Made by a program: the position numbers and the translations under genes
Part shown: in pieces, positions 6,617-14,418 of the stretch
Layout: every line of letters starts with the position of its first letter
Numbering within the stretch: position 1 is the stretch's first letter
Notes under the pieces: model-generated
Databases searched by the model: none
Seen by the model: only the letters and a program-made list of their open reading frames with translations
Told to the model about the DNA's origin: nothing
Source: JAYVSZ01 sp043774925
Lineage (GTDB): Bacteria > Pseudomonadota > Gammaproteobacteria > Burkholderiales > Methylophilaceae
DNA: 15,890 bases
Direction: 5' to 3'
Assembly (NCBI GenBank): GCA_043774925.1
Contig: JAYVSZ010000014.1
Coordinates: 1 to 15,890 of the forward strand

Positions 6617-8794
6617 TTATTTTTTAGAGACTGCCTCGGGTCGTCTGAGGTAGTCTTCGACGGCTAGAGTCAATTTAGCAAAATCACTGTTTAAATGCGT
6701 TAACATATCAATTGTTTGCGTTGCATTAATTCTTGAGTTTAATTTACCAAGCGTTTCGGTGGTTTCAGCTAGCTGCAATGCACCTACGCTCAGGCTGTTG
6801 CCTTTAAGTGCATGGCAATAATCTTGTAGTTCTCCGTAGTGTTTTTGCTTAGCCGAGACTTCAATTTTATAAATCAATTTTAAAGAATCCGCTAAGTAGT
6901 TTTTAAGCAGACGATGCATAAAGAGGTCGTCATTTGCACCAATTCTTTCTAGGCCACGCAAGGTATCTATATCCAAAGCTGCGTTGTCATCAGCCAAGTC
7001 GGATTCAACTTCCACTGGATGATTAAGTGCGCTGCTCATCCACTGCGTTGCTGTATTTGGCGCAAGGTTGAGTATTTTCTCGATGGTGCTAAACAAGGTG
7101 GCGGCATCCACTGGCTTTGTTAAGAAAGCATCAAAACCAGCGTCGCCTGCGGCTTGTCTCGCTTCAAGCGTGGCATCTGCAGTAAACAAGATAAAGCGTG
7201 TGTCTTTGTCATTTGGTTGTGTGAACCGATACAATTTAATCGCTTCTATGCCGCTCATACCCGCCATATTTAAATCGGTAATTACCAAGTCAAATTTACG
7301 TTCTTCCAGCATATCCAGCATATCATCCGCATTTTCCACCACTTCGATATTATGGCCTGGCAAGCTGAGTAAGCGCGTGAGGATTTTTTGGTTGGTGCTT
7401 TCGTCTTCGCAAACCAAAATATCCAGTGGTTTTGTTGTCATGCGCGATCTAGAAATTGGCTCAACGATTGCGATAGCGGGTGCGATGACAGGCGCGTCCT
7501 TATTGGCTTCTGGGGTAATGTCTTTTTCTAAGGTAAGGTCGAACCAGAAGCGGCTGCCGACGTTCTCTGTACTTTGAAATTGTAAATTTCCGCCCATGGC
7601 TTCTACCATATGTTTGGCAATGGTCAGCCCTAATCCGCTACCGCCAAATTTACGGGTGGTAGATGCATCAGCTTGCGTAAAGCTTTCAAAGACTTTGTGC
7701 TGCTTATCCGCAGGGATGCCAACGCCTGTATCGACCACTTCAAAGCGCACAGTGGATTGTGTGGTGTCGTCAAGCAGTGCTGTGGCTGAAACTGTCACGC
7801 TGCCTTGCTCGGTAAATTTAATGGCGTTGCCCATTAAGTTGGCTAACACTTGGCGAAGCACAACTGTATCGCCTTTTAATGTGCTCAGCGTATTGGAAAC
7901 GCTAGCGCCAAGTTGCACGCCCTTAGCGGCAGATTGCGAGCGGAAAATTTCCAGTGTGTCGTACACGACTTCTTCTGGCGAGAACGCTATATTTTCTATA
8001 GTAAGTTTGCGCTCTTCAATTTTGGTAAAATCTAATACATTGTTGAGCAGTGACAGCAGCAGCTTAGATGAACCTTCTAAAGTTTTGAGCAAATCTTTTT
8101 GGTCAGCATTGAGTGGTGTGGTTTTAAACAAAGTGCTAATGCCGATAATGCCGTTGAGTGGCGTACGAATTTCATGGCTCATATTAGCAACAAACTGGGT
8201 TTTGGCTATGCTCGCTTCAATTGCTTTTTGACGTTCTATTTCTTCCTTATGCACTGCATCGTGTAGGCGATTGATAAGTTTGGCTACATAAAGTGGCAGT
8301 ACAACAAGCATTGCCAGTAGACTATAGCCAATTGTCTGATGAACTAGCCAGTATGGGCTAATGTTGGTTGCAATCAAAAATCCAACTATAGCAATGAGTT
8401 GTGCATGGTATAGATATTTTGAGCCGTACCTGAACCCGTTGCCAAAAATTGCCCATAAATCAAAGGCGACAAGTATTACGCCTGCATCAGAAGTAAGCGC
8501 CATAAAGGCGGATGCCCAGCCTATATCAACCCATGCGCCAGTTAATTTACGAAAAATAGGATTAAATTTATTTTTTATAATCGCAGCAAGCAGCAGCAAG
8601 GATGGTACTGCATAACTAAGAATAAGTGCATAGGCTAAAAACTCTTCATGCGTGAAAGTTTTTCCCCTGTAGCTGAACATGGTCAACCCGATAAGTACGA
8701 TGACAGCGGGGACTCTGATGCTGGCTTGTTCAAGCTCCATTGGGTCACAATGGAGCGTTTTGTTTTTATACCAATTTTTAAGTGTTGTTAGCAT
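6617..8794 (-). CDS. rpfC: RpfC-like hybrid histidine kinase (DSF sensor)
   Basis: A 725-residue inner-membrane hybrid kinase. About five membrane segments lie at roughly 27-43, 52-73, 88-112, 130-147 and 150-175. A short linker leads to HisKA with His207 in SHEIRTP. The ATPase domain follows with N box NLMGNAIKFT (319-328), G1 DTGVGI (355-360) and GGSGLGL (384-390). A receiver domain has acidic residues 463-464, Asp507 and Lys560. A C-terminal HPt domain has His661 in CHALKGNS. This membrane - kinase - receiver - HPt order is that of RpfC, which senses DSF and passes phosphate to RpfG. It can also bind RpfF to restrain signal synthesis. The start at 8794 has AGGA about 7 nt upstream overlapping the stop codon of the receiver gene, which implies coupling. 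All catalytic residues are present. Confidence 0.93.
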   Translation of the reverse strand: MLTTLKNWYKNKTLHCDPMELEQASIRVPAVIVLIGLTMFSYRGKTFTHEEFLAYALILSYAVPSLLLLAAIIKNKFNPIFRKLTGAWVDIGWASAFMALTSDAGVILVAFDLWAIFGNGFRYGSKYLYHAQLIAIVGFLIATNISPYWLVHQTIGYSLLAMLVVLPLYVAKLINRLHDAVHKEEIERQKAIEASIAKTQFVANMSHEIRTPLNGIIGISTLFKTTPLNADQKDLLKTLEGSSKLLLSLLNNVLDFTKIEERKLTIENIAFSPEEVVYDTLEIFRSQSAAKGVQLGASVSNTLSTLKGDTVVLRQVLANLMGNAIKFTEQGSVTVSATALLDDTTQSTVRFEVVDTGVGIPADKQHKVFESFTQADASTTRKFGGSGLGLTIAKHMVEAMGGNLQFQSTENVGSRFWFDLTLEKDITPEANKDAPVIAPAIAIVEPISRSRMTTKPLDILVCEDESTNQKILTRLLSLPGHNIEVVENADDMLDMLEERKFDLVITDLNMAGMSGIEAIKLYRFTQPNDKDTRFILFTADATLEARQAAGDAGFDAFLTKPVDAATLFSTIEKILNLAPNTATQWMSSALNHPVEVESDLADDNAALDIDTLRGLERIGANDDLFMHRLLKNYLADSLKLIYKIEVSAKQKHYGELQDYCHALKGNSLSVGALQLAETTETLGKLNSRINATQTIDMLTHLNSDFAKLTLAVEDYLRRPEAVSKK
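6628..6656. repeat. Inverted repeat at the shared 3' ends of rpfF and rpfC
   Basis: AGACTGCCTC (6628-6637) and GAGGTAGTCT (6647-6656) form a 10-bp stem with one wobble position and a 9-nt loop. It lies inside the last codons of rpfC and 13 bp beyond the rpfF stop. Neither strand has a T-run after the stem, so it is not a standard terminator, but it could limit read-through or protect the 3' ends of the two convergent messages. Confidence 0.4.
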
Positions 8795-8802
8795 TATTTA
8801 TC

Positions 8803-9243
8803 CTAAACTACCAAGTTCAGCTCGTACAACCTTTTGCTTTGCGCCAATAAAATATTTGCAATATTAGCCAGCTCCTCTGGCTTCACAGGCTTTGTCAAAC
8901 AAGCGGACGCGCCAGCAGTTAGCAGTTCTTGATGTAACTTTTTGTCTTGCAAAACAGTCACGACAATGACAGGCTTCGGCGAGCCGTTTTCCTTGTTAAA
9001 AATAGTTTCTACAAATTGCATGCCGTTCATTTGGTGCATGCGAAAATCTGTAATAATCAAATCCACTTGCTTGTTCTTCATCCATTCTAGTGCTTCTACA
9101 GGGTCGGTCATTGTTACAATTTTAAGATTCATTTTGAGCGATTTTAGAATCGCCGCATGAATATCCAGCACCGTCGCTTGGTCATCTATCAATAAAACGG
9201 TTTGCCTAAACTTGGCCGCACTGCGGATGCTACTTACTTTCAT
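8803..9243 (-). CDS. Stand-alone receiver-domain response regulator in the rpfH position
   Basis: A 146-residue single receiver (CheY-like) domain with no output domain. It has all phospho-transfer residues: Asp20-Asp21, phospho-acceptor Asp66 in ITDFRM, Thr96 and Lys118. By hand, residues 14-120 align without gaps to residues 10-116 of the adjacent RpfG, with about 37 identities in 107 positions. Shared blocks are DDQ-x-T, EALEW, MNG-xx-FV and PVI, so it probably arose by duplication of the RpfG receiver. It lies between rpfG (20-bp gap) and rpfC (8-bp gap) and must be co-transcribed. In Xanthomonas this slot holds rpfH, a membrane protein. The likely role is a phosphate sink, an alternative RpfC target or a protein-binding adaptor. 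No clear ribosome site precedes the start. Confidence 0.88.
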   Translation of the reverse strand: MKVSSIRSAAKFRQTVLLIDDQATVLDIHAAILKSLKMNLKIVTMTDPVEALEWMKNKQVDLIITDFRMHQMNGMQFVETIFNKENGSPKPVIVVTVLQDKKLHQELLTAGASACLTKPVKPEELANIANILLAQSKRLYELNLVV

Positions 9244-9263
9244 AAGGTGAAGTCATCATCAAT

Positions 9264-10334
9264 TTAGTGGATAGCCGATGCATGCTCGTCATGTATTTTT
9301 TCGACGGATTTGCGAATGGACAGCATGATACTCACCAATTCAGGGTCAAAGTGCTTGCCACTTTCTTCGTCAATATACTCAAATGCTTTCTCTATCGACC
9401 AAGCCTCTTTATAGGGGCGAACGCTGGTGAGGGCATCTAGCACGTCTGCGATTGCTACAATGCGTGCTGCTAGCGGAATACTTTCGCCTTTAAGGCCATA
9501 AGGGTAGCCAGTGCCGTCAAAGCGTTCATGATGCGCTAGCGCAATTTCACCGCCCATTTGCAAGTATTTAGAAGGGCTATTTTGTAAAATTTCGTAGCCA
9601 ATCAGCGGATGCTTGCGCATGAGCTTTAATTCGTCACTGTCTAATGGGCCTTTTTTTAGCAAAATGCTATCTGGGATACCAATTTTGCCAATATCATGCA
9701 AAGGTGCGGAAAGCTCAATGATTTCCGCGTCCTCCTCGCTTAAACCCATCGCCTCTGCAAGCGCTCTGCTGTACAGCGACATGCGCTGCAAATGCATCGC
9801 GGTATCATAATCCTTATGCTCACCCGCGCGCGCAAGGCGCATCAAGGTTTCTTTTTCGCGCTCTCTAATTTCTTTGGTTGCCGCTTTTACCAAGCTTTCT
9901 AGTAAATCGCCCCGATTTTGCAGCGCAATATTTTGCTGGCGCATCGTCAGCAAGTTTCTGCAGCGCGCTGTGCACTCATACACATCTACAGGTTTGCTTA
10001 AAAAATCGGCCACACCTGCATCAAGGGCGGCATAGCGGGTTTCCGCATCTTTTTTGATGGTGATCATAATCACCGGTACAGATTCATATTCAGGCAAAGT
10101 TTTGAGCAATCGCACAAAATCGACACCGTTCATTTCTGGCATCACATAATCCACAAAAACCAAATCTGCGGTATGCTCAGTCGCCCATTCAAGCGCTTCT
10201 TCAGGATTATTTTTTTCAATAATCTTGGTTTTCGCATTAATACTTTTTACAACGTGAGAAAGTATGGTTCTGCTGGTCGATTGATCATCAACCACCAATA
10301 TCGAGCATCCCTCAAATAATTGTGCATCTATCAT
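9264..10334 (-). CDS. rpfG: RpfG-like response regulator, HD-GYP cyclic-di-GMP phosphodiesterase
   Basis: A 356-residue cytoplasmic protein. The receiver domain covers about residues 8-125, with Asp16-Asp17, phospho-acceptor Asp62, Thr92 and Lys114. A helical linker at about 130-165 leads to an HD-GYP domain. That domain shows HDIGKIGIPD starting at His213, the HHERFDGTGYP motif at 268-278, and the ADVLDALTSVRPYK segment at 296-309. HD-GYP proteins degrade cyclic di-GMP. In the Rpf pathway phosphorylation by RpfC activates this activity and couples DSF sensing to biofilm, motility and exoenzyme control. All metal-site residues I can check are present, so the enzyme should be active. It is the first gene of the rpfG-receiver-rpfC operon. 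The ribosome site is weak and no convincing promoter was found in the 266 bp upstream. Confidence 0.93.
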   Translation of the reverse strand: MIDAQLFEGCSILVVDDQSTSRTILSHVVKSINAKTKIIEKNNPEEALEWATEHTADLVFVDYVMPEMNGVDFVRLLKTLPEYESVPVIMITIKKDAETRYAALDAGVADFLSKPVDVYECTARCRNLLTMRQQNIALQNRGDLLESLVKAATKEIREREKETLMRLARAGEHKDYDTAMHLQRMSLYSRALAEAMGLSEEDAEIIELSAPLHDIGKIGIPDSILLKKGPLDSDELKLMRKHPLIGYEILQNSPSKYLQMGGEIALAHHERFDGTGYPYGLKGESIPLAARIVAIADVLDALTSVRPYKEAWSIEKAFEYIDEESGKHFDPELVSIMLSIRKSVEKIHDEHASAIH

Positions 10335-10510
10335 AATTGACCCATAGCTAGCCTATATGGTTAGGCTTGTAGTTAAAACATTAAGCAAAATTTAAGCCAA
10401 TACTTTAAAGAATTGGCGAGATAAAAAATCAAAACACACTGCGTTAAAATAATCTAATAATATCAATATATTAGGCCACTTTAAAATCGCTCGGCGCGCT
10501 GTTCTGTTTT

Positions 10511-10569
10511 TTAGTTGAGTATTTTTGTTGTTAGTGTTGAAATTTGAGAACTCAAATTTCGTCAACTAA
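10511..10569. repeat. Nested inverted repeat between the TPR gene and rpfG
   Basis: The inner arms GAAATTTGAG (10539-10548) and CTCAAATTTC (10551-10560) are perfect 10-bp complements separated by 2 nt. Outer arms TTAGTTGA (10511-10518) and TCAACTAA (10562-10569) are also perfect complements. It lies in the 266-bp gap (10335-10600) after the TPR gene and before rpfG, where no gene is seen. No T-run follows on either strand, so it may be a protein-binding dyad for rpfG control or an unusual 3'-end structure. Confidence 0.5.
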
Positions 10570-10600
10570 GTTGCATATTTTGACACATTTGTGTAAAAAA

Positions 10601-12121
10601 TCAGTAACTATTTTTTGCTTTGCGATGTGTGGCGGGTTTTAGGTCGAAGGCAATGCAGATGCGTTCTTCATTAGTGTTGAACGGAATAGTCCGGTGAAAA
10701 AGTGAGGATGGAAAAAGTACAATATCACCGATGCTTGGCAGAATGTGCGCTACAGGAAAATCGGCCAGCGTTTTGGGTGATTTAATCGGGTAGTCGTCAC
10801 CATGCGTACCATATTCAAATGCGCCTTCAATGCCATTTGTAGCGGGCATCGCCAAATACACTGCACCGCTAATCCAGCCAATTTCGTGGATATGCGCGCT
10901 TAAATGGCCGCCTTGCTGCATTTTGACGTACCACGAGCTGGTGAATTCCAGTTCGGCTGGAAATGATTTAATCAGTTCACAATCCGCGTTTTTAAAATGT
11001 TGCTGGTAAGCTAAAAATTCTTTTTTAATCAGCTCGGCAATCGCGTGGAATGAGGCTTCTGGCCGTTTAAATAAGTTGCCAGCAGATTGCTGGCCATTTG
11101 TTAATCGCCCTTGCTTGCGCTCGGCGATTTCTGCGGTATTAATGTCGTTTAGTAACTCGGCTAAAAGTGCGCCGTTTTTTGCCAGTGTTGGAATCGCGTT
11201 GTGATAGACAAAATCCAGCCCATTTTTGCAGAAATGATACGGGTCTTTTTCATCAAAATTAATGCTGTAATGGGTAGAAAGCGTAGCCAAGAATGGCGCT
11301 GTATGCGGCTGCTGGCGCATCAGTTCTGCCCGCTTTTGTGCAAATGCATCAAATTTCTCAGCTTTGTACAGGCAATACAAAACACGCGTTTGCCAATCAT
11401 CCAGCTGTGATTGCTCAAAATACGGAATCGCATCGTCAAACTTTTTTGCCAAGTACAAAAACTCTGCCATATTGTAGTTAGCGTTGGCATGCGTAGGATT
11501 CAACGCCAGCGCGGCTTGGTAGCTTTTAACAGCCGCTTGCATATTGCCCTGGTCGCGCAAGGTTTCACCCAAATTGTTGTGCGCATCGGTGTAATTGGGG
11601 AAGAGTTGAATCGCTTTTTGGTAGTTTTTTACGGCCTCTTCTAATGCGCCATTATCGCGCAGTGCCGTGCCCAAGTTAAAGTGGCCACGCGCATCTTGCG
11701 GATTGATTTTTAAGCCTGCTTGATAGCTATTAATCGCCGCATCAAGCTTGCCTTGGCGCTGCAAAATCGTGCCCAAATTACCATGCGCTTCAAAAAATTT
11801 AGAATTCAGTTTGATGGCCTGCTGGTAGCTGGCTTCTGCTTCGTCTAGTTCATTGACATTTGTCAGCGCGATGCCTAAATTAAAATGCAAGTCGGGTGTG
11901 TTGGGTTGCAGCTTAATGGCATTTTTGTAGCTATCTGCAGCCTCGCCAAATTTTTCTTGACCGTCTAACGCCAACGCCAACACATGGTGCAAAATAAAGG
12001 TTTCAAGATGGTTTTCGAGCAAATTTTTTGCGACGCTTTCCGCCTGCGCGAGTTGGCCACTATTTAAAAGTTGAATAAGCTGCTGAAGCGCTATTTGACT
12101 GGGTGGTGAGGAAGTTGCCAT
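10601..12121 (-). CDS. TPR-repeat protein with C-terminal 2OG-Fe(II)-oxygenase-like domain
   Basis: A 506-residue protein of unknown substrate. Six 34-residue tetratricopeptide units run from about 45 to 240, with the repeating NLG...A...Y..A....P pattern. A spacer (240-390) leads to a C-terminal domain matching the putative 2OG-Fe(II) oxygenase group. It has HLSAHIHEIGWISGAVYL (about 406-423, candidate iron ligands His410 or His412), GDIVLFPSSLFHRTIPF (465-481, His476) and a final ERICIAFD (486-493) with the 2-oxoglutarate-binding basic residue. Such proteins hydroxylate proteins or small molecules, with the TPR part choosing the partner. It has no signal peptide and follows the YihY-type gene by 17 bp, so it is probably the last gene of the pip operon. 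The fold call is good, but function is not known. Confidence 0.8.
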   Translation of the reverse strand: MATSSPPSQIALQQLIQLLNSGQLAQAESVAKNLLENHLETFILHHVLALALDGQEKFGEAADSYKNAIKLQPNTPDLHFNLGIALTNVNELDEAEASYQQAIKLNSKFFEAHGNLGTILQRQGKLDAAINSYQAGLKINPQDARGHFNLGTALRDNGALEEAVKNYQKAIQLFPNYTDAHNNLGETLRDQGNMQAAVKSYQAALALNPTHANANYNMAEFLYLAKKFDDAIPYFEQSQLDDWQTRVLYCLYKAEKFDAFAQKRAELMRQQPHTAPFLATLSTHYSINFDEKDPYHFCKNGLDFVYHNAIPTLAKNGALLAELLNDINTAEIAERKQGRLTNGQQSAGNLFKRPEASFHAIAELIKKEFLAYQQHFKNADCELIKSFPAELEFTSSWYVKMQQGGHLSAHIHEIGWISGAVYLAMPATNGIEGAFEYGTHGDDYPIKSPKTLADFPVAHILPSIGDIVLFPSSLFHRTIPFNTNEERICIAFDLKPATHRKAKNSY

Positions 12122-12138
12122 GATCGTGATTTAAATGA

Positions 12139-13422
12139 TTAATTGTAACTATTTTGCACGCGGCTGGCCATTTGCTTTAACAGCTGCATGGCAACACGCG
12201 GTTCATCAGCCAGCATGGTATCAATATTTTCTGCGTAAATCACAATAATCCGCGCCTCTTGCGAGGCCACAACAGCATTTGCAGTGGTTGGTTTTTGCGT
12301 GAGAATCGCCATTTCGCCAAAAAAATCGTCCGCCACTAACTCGCGCACCACTTTATTGCCTTGCGTTAAATTAACTTTGCCTTCTGCTAAATAATACAAA
12401 TTGCGCTCGGTGTTGCCGCGCTCAAACACATATTCTCCTTGGTGTAGCTCCACCCCGTAGCGTTGCATCAAGGTTTCGATGTAATTGGCTTTGTTCGGCG
12501 CGCCGTCAAATAAGCCTTTTAGCAGCAACACATCCTTTTTGCGCAGCGTGGCGATAAGTTCTGAGCCCAATAAAAACACGGCAAAATTGAGGTAAAGCCA
12601 AGTGATGGAGACGAACATATTTTTCATGCTGCCAAACACAGCGCCGTAATTTTGGTTGAGTGACAAAAACAAGCCAAAAGCGGGCCGCATTACTAGCCAT
12701 AGCAAGGCGGTGAGCATAGCACCCGCTAACAAGTGCACAAAAGCGATACGCATGGGAAAGAAGATTTTGTAAAACACGCCAATAAGCAGGGTGGTAACGA
12801 GCAAAGTAATGATACCGCCGACGACATTGAGCTGCGGCGTGGATAAATGCGTGGCCAAAAAGCGCACGGCCTTTTCGATAACGAAGCCAGCCGAGGTGAA
12901 GATGAAAAATAGCAGCAAAATCCCCAACACGGAAAGCGCATCTTTAAATTTACGTTTGATAAACGAAGGCGCTTCGACCATTGAAGAAATGGTATAAAAA
13001 GACGAGCGCATGGCGCGTGCCAAGGGCGTAATTGTCCACAGCAACACTAACAAGCCAAGCATGCCCCAAGCCGCTTTTGTTTGCGTGGCGTTATACACTT
13101 CTACCATAATTTTGCTGCTAAATTCTGGCATTAAATTGCCAGTCAAAATCGCCAGTTTAACAATGGCGTAATCGGATGAAACGATTAAATGGCTGAGCAG
13201 AAAAAACATCAACAGCATTAAAGGAATGAGGGCGAATAGCGCATAAAACGATAGCGAGGCCGAAAGGCTCATGATGTTATGTCGTGCAAAACCCGCCCAA
13301 GTTTCGCGTAGCACCAGCAAGGGTGTGGCGTATTCTTGCTTGGCATACGCCTCTAAAGATTTATGCAACGCAGGGTGCTGCGCCAAATGCTTAATTTTTG
13401 ATGTTTTTTCAGTGTCAGCCAT
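12139..13422 (-). CDS. YihY/BrkB-family membrane protein fused to a cyclic-nucleotide-binding-like domain
   Basis: A 427-residue inner-membrane protein. Residues 33-295 are a YihY/BrkB (virulence factor BrkB, UPF0761) domain with about six membrane segments, near 57-80, 118-137, 165-185, 200-222, 226-247 and 267-293. Family-typical SLSASLSFYALFALIPL is at 52-68. Residues about 315-425 form a cyclic-nucleotide-binding-like beta roll, with an EYVFERGN strand-turn (330-337) and the phosphate-cassette segment FFGEMAILTQKPTTANAVV (367-385). The Arg normally found after Pro in this cassette is replaced by Thr379, so nucleotide binding is doubtful and it may bind another ligand. Most YihY proteins lack this C-terminal domain. 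It sits 18 bp after pip and 17 bp before the TPR gene. Substrate or role is unknown. Confidence 0.86.
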   Translation of the reverse strand: MADTEKTSKIKHLAQHPALHKSLEAYAKQEYATPLLVLRETWAGFARHNIMSLSASLSFYALFALIPLMLLMFFLLSHLIVSSDYAIVKLAILTGNLMPEFSSKIMVEVYNATQTKAAWGMLGLLVLLWTITPLARAMRSSFYTISSMVEAPSFIKRKFKDALSVLGILLLFFIFTSAGFVIEKAVRFLATHLSTPQLNVVGGIITLLVTTLLIGVFYKIFFPMRIAFVHLLAGAMLTALLWLVMRPAFGLFLSLNQNYGAVFGSMKNMFVSITWLYLNFAVFLLGSELIATLRKKDVLLLKGLFDGAPNKANYIETLMQRYGVELHQGEYVFERGNTERNLYYLAEGKVNLTQGNKVVRELVADDFFGEMAILTQKPTTANAVVASQEARIIVIYAENIDTMLADEPRVAMQLLKQMASRVQNSYN

Positions 13423-13440
13423 GGCTTAAATTTGTAAAGT

Positions 13441-14418
13441 TTATAAAGCCTTAAATTTTTCTGTCGCGGCAATTAAAGCCGATATAATGCCAGGCTCCAT
13501 GGCCGAATGTCCTGCATCTTGCACCACGATAAACTCTGCATGAGGCATGCTGCGAGCCAATAACCATGCGGTTTCTGGCGGGCACACCATATCATAGCGG
13601 CCTTGCACAATGACGGTGGGAATGTGCGAAAGTTTGCTTGCCTCGCTTAAAAGCGTCTCGCCATTTACAAAACAATGCTGCTGAATATAATGAATTTGCA
13701 CGCGCGCGCGCGCGACTTCTGTTTGATTTGCGACTGAAATTTCATTTTCGGTTTTTGGCGTTTCAGGCGTACTATTTTCGGCAGGTTTTAAGCGCAAAAG
13801 CGCGCCCTCAAAGGCGTTCCAGCGCACGGCCGCGGGCTGATTGACGCTAGCGTCATCTGAAAAAATACGTTTTTCGTAAGCAATGAGTGCATTGTCACGC
13901 TCGTTTTCTGGCAGATATGCTAATAAAGTATGCCAAACCTCAGGGTAAAAATGCTTCACCTCGCCCAAAAACCAATGTAATTCACTCGGTCGGCTTAAAA
14001 ATATACCGCGTAAGGTTAAAGAAATCACACGATTGGCATGTTGCGTCGCGTAAGCCAATGCCAGCGTACTGCCCCAAGAGCCGCCAAATACGTGCCACTT
14101 GGCGATGTTTAAATGTTCGCGTAAAGCTTCAATATCTGCTACCAAATCGTTTGTGGTGTTTTCGCGCACCTCACCTTGCGGCGTGCTACGCCCGCAACCG
14201 CGCTGGTCGAGCAAAATAATACGGTAATGTTTCGGGTCAAAAAAGCGCCGCTGGCTTTGGTTGCAGCCGCTGCCAGGCCCGCCATGCAAAAAAACTACTG
14301 GGCTACCGTTTGGATTGCCACATTCTTCGAAATAAATCTGATGCAACCCCCCCACTTTTAGCCAGTTTTTATTAAAAGGCTCTATTTCTGGGTACAAATT
14401 GTAAGTGGTCTGACACAT
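13441..14418 (-). CDS. pip: Proline iminopeptidase
   Basis: A cytoplasmic alpha/beta hydrolase that releases N-terminal proline from peptides. The 325-residue protein has the family length and all signatures: oxyanion HGGPGSGCNQ (45-54), DQRGCGRS (71-78), nucleophile Ser114 in GGSWGS, Asp276 in GRYDMVCP and His304 in AGHS. A polar segment at about 212-240 (rich in Glu, Thr, Pro, then VARARV) looks longer than in typical homologues and is probably a surface loop. The gene contains a G7 run (codons 22-24) and a (CG)7 dinucleotide tract in codons 235-240. Both are possible slippage sites. First gene of the likely pip - YihY - TPR operon and divergent from xoxF. No clear ribosome site precedes the ATG. 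Confidence 0.93.
   Translation of the reverse strand: MCQTTYNLYPEIEPFNKNWLKVGGLHQIYFEECGNPNGSPVVFLHGGPGSGCNQSQRRFFDPKHYRIILLDQRGCGRSTPQGEVRENTTNDLVADIEALREHLNIAKWHVFGGSWGSTLALAYATQHANRVISLTLRGIFLSRPSELHWFLGEVKHFYPEVWHTLLAYLPENERDNALIAYEKRIFSDDASVNQPAAVRWNAFEGALLRLKPAENSTPETPKTENEISVANQTEVARARVQIHYIQQHCFVNGETLLSEASKLSHIPTVIVQGRYDMVCPPETAWLLARSMPHAEFIVVQDAGHSAMEPGIISALIAATEKFKAL
13701..13714. repeat. (CG)7 dinucleotide tract inside pip
   Basis: Seven uninterrupted CG units, within codons 235-240 of pip (Val-Ala-Arg-Ala-Arg-Val). A change of one unit would shift the frame before the catalytic Asp and His. Alternating CG is also a favoured Z-DNA sequence. Seven units is modest, so instability is only possible. 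Confidence 0.7.

Noticed and set aside
6628..6656. A rho-independent terminator for rpfF or rpfC
   Set aside because: The stem is good but neither strand has a T-run directly after it.
7596..8231. A 211-codon open frame on the plus strand
   Set aside because: It lies wholly antisense to the kinase domain of rpfC, has Ser/Val-rich low-complexity composition typical of shadow frames, and has no ribosome site or family match. The plus-strand frame at 7068-7577 is rejected for the same reasons.
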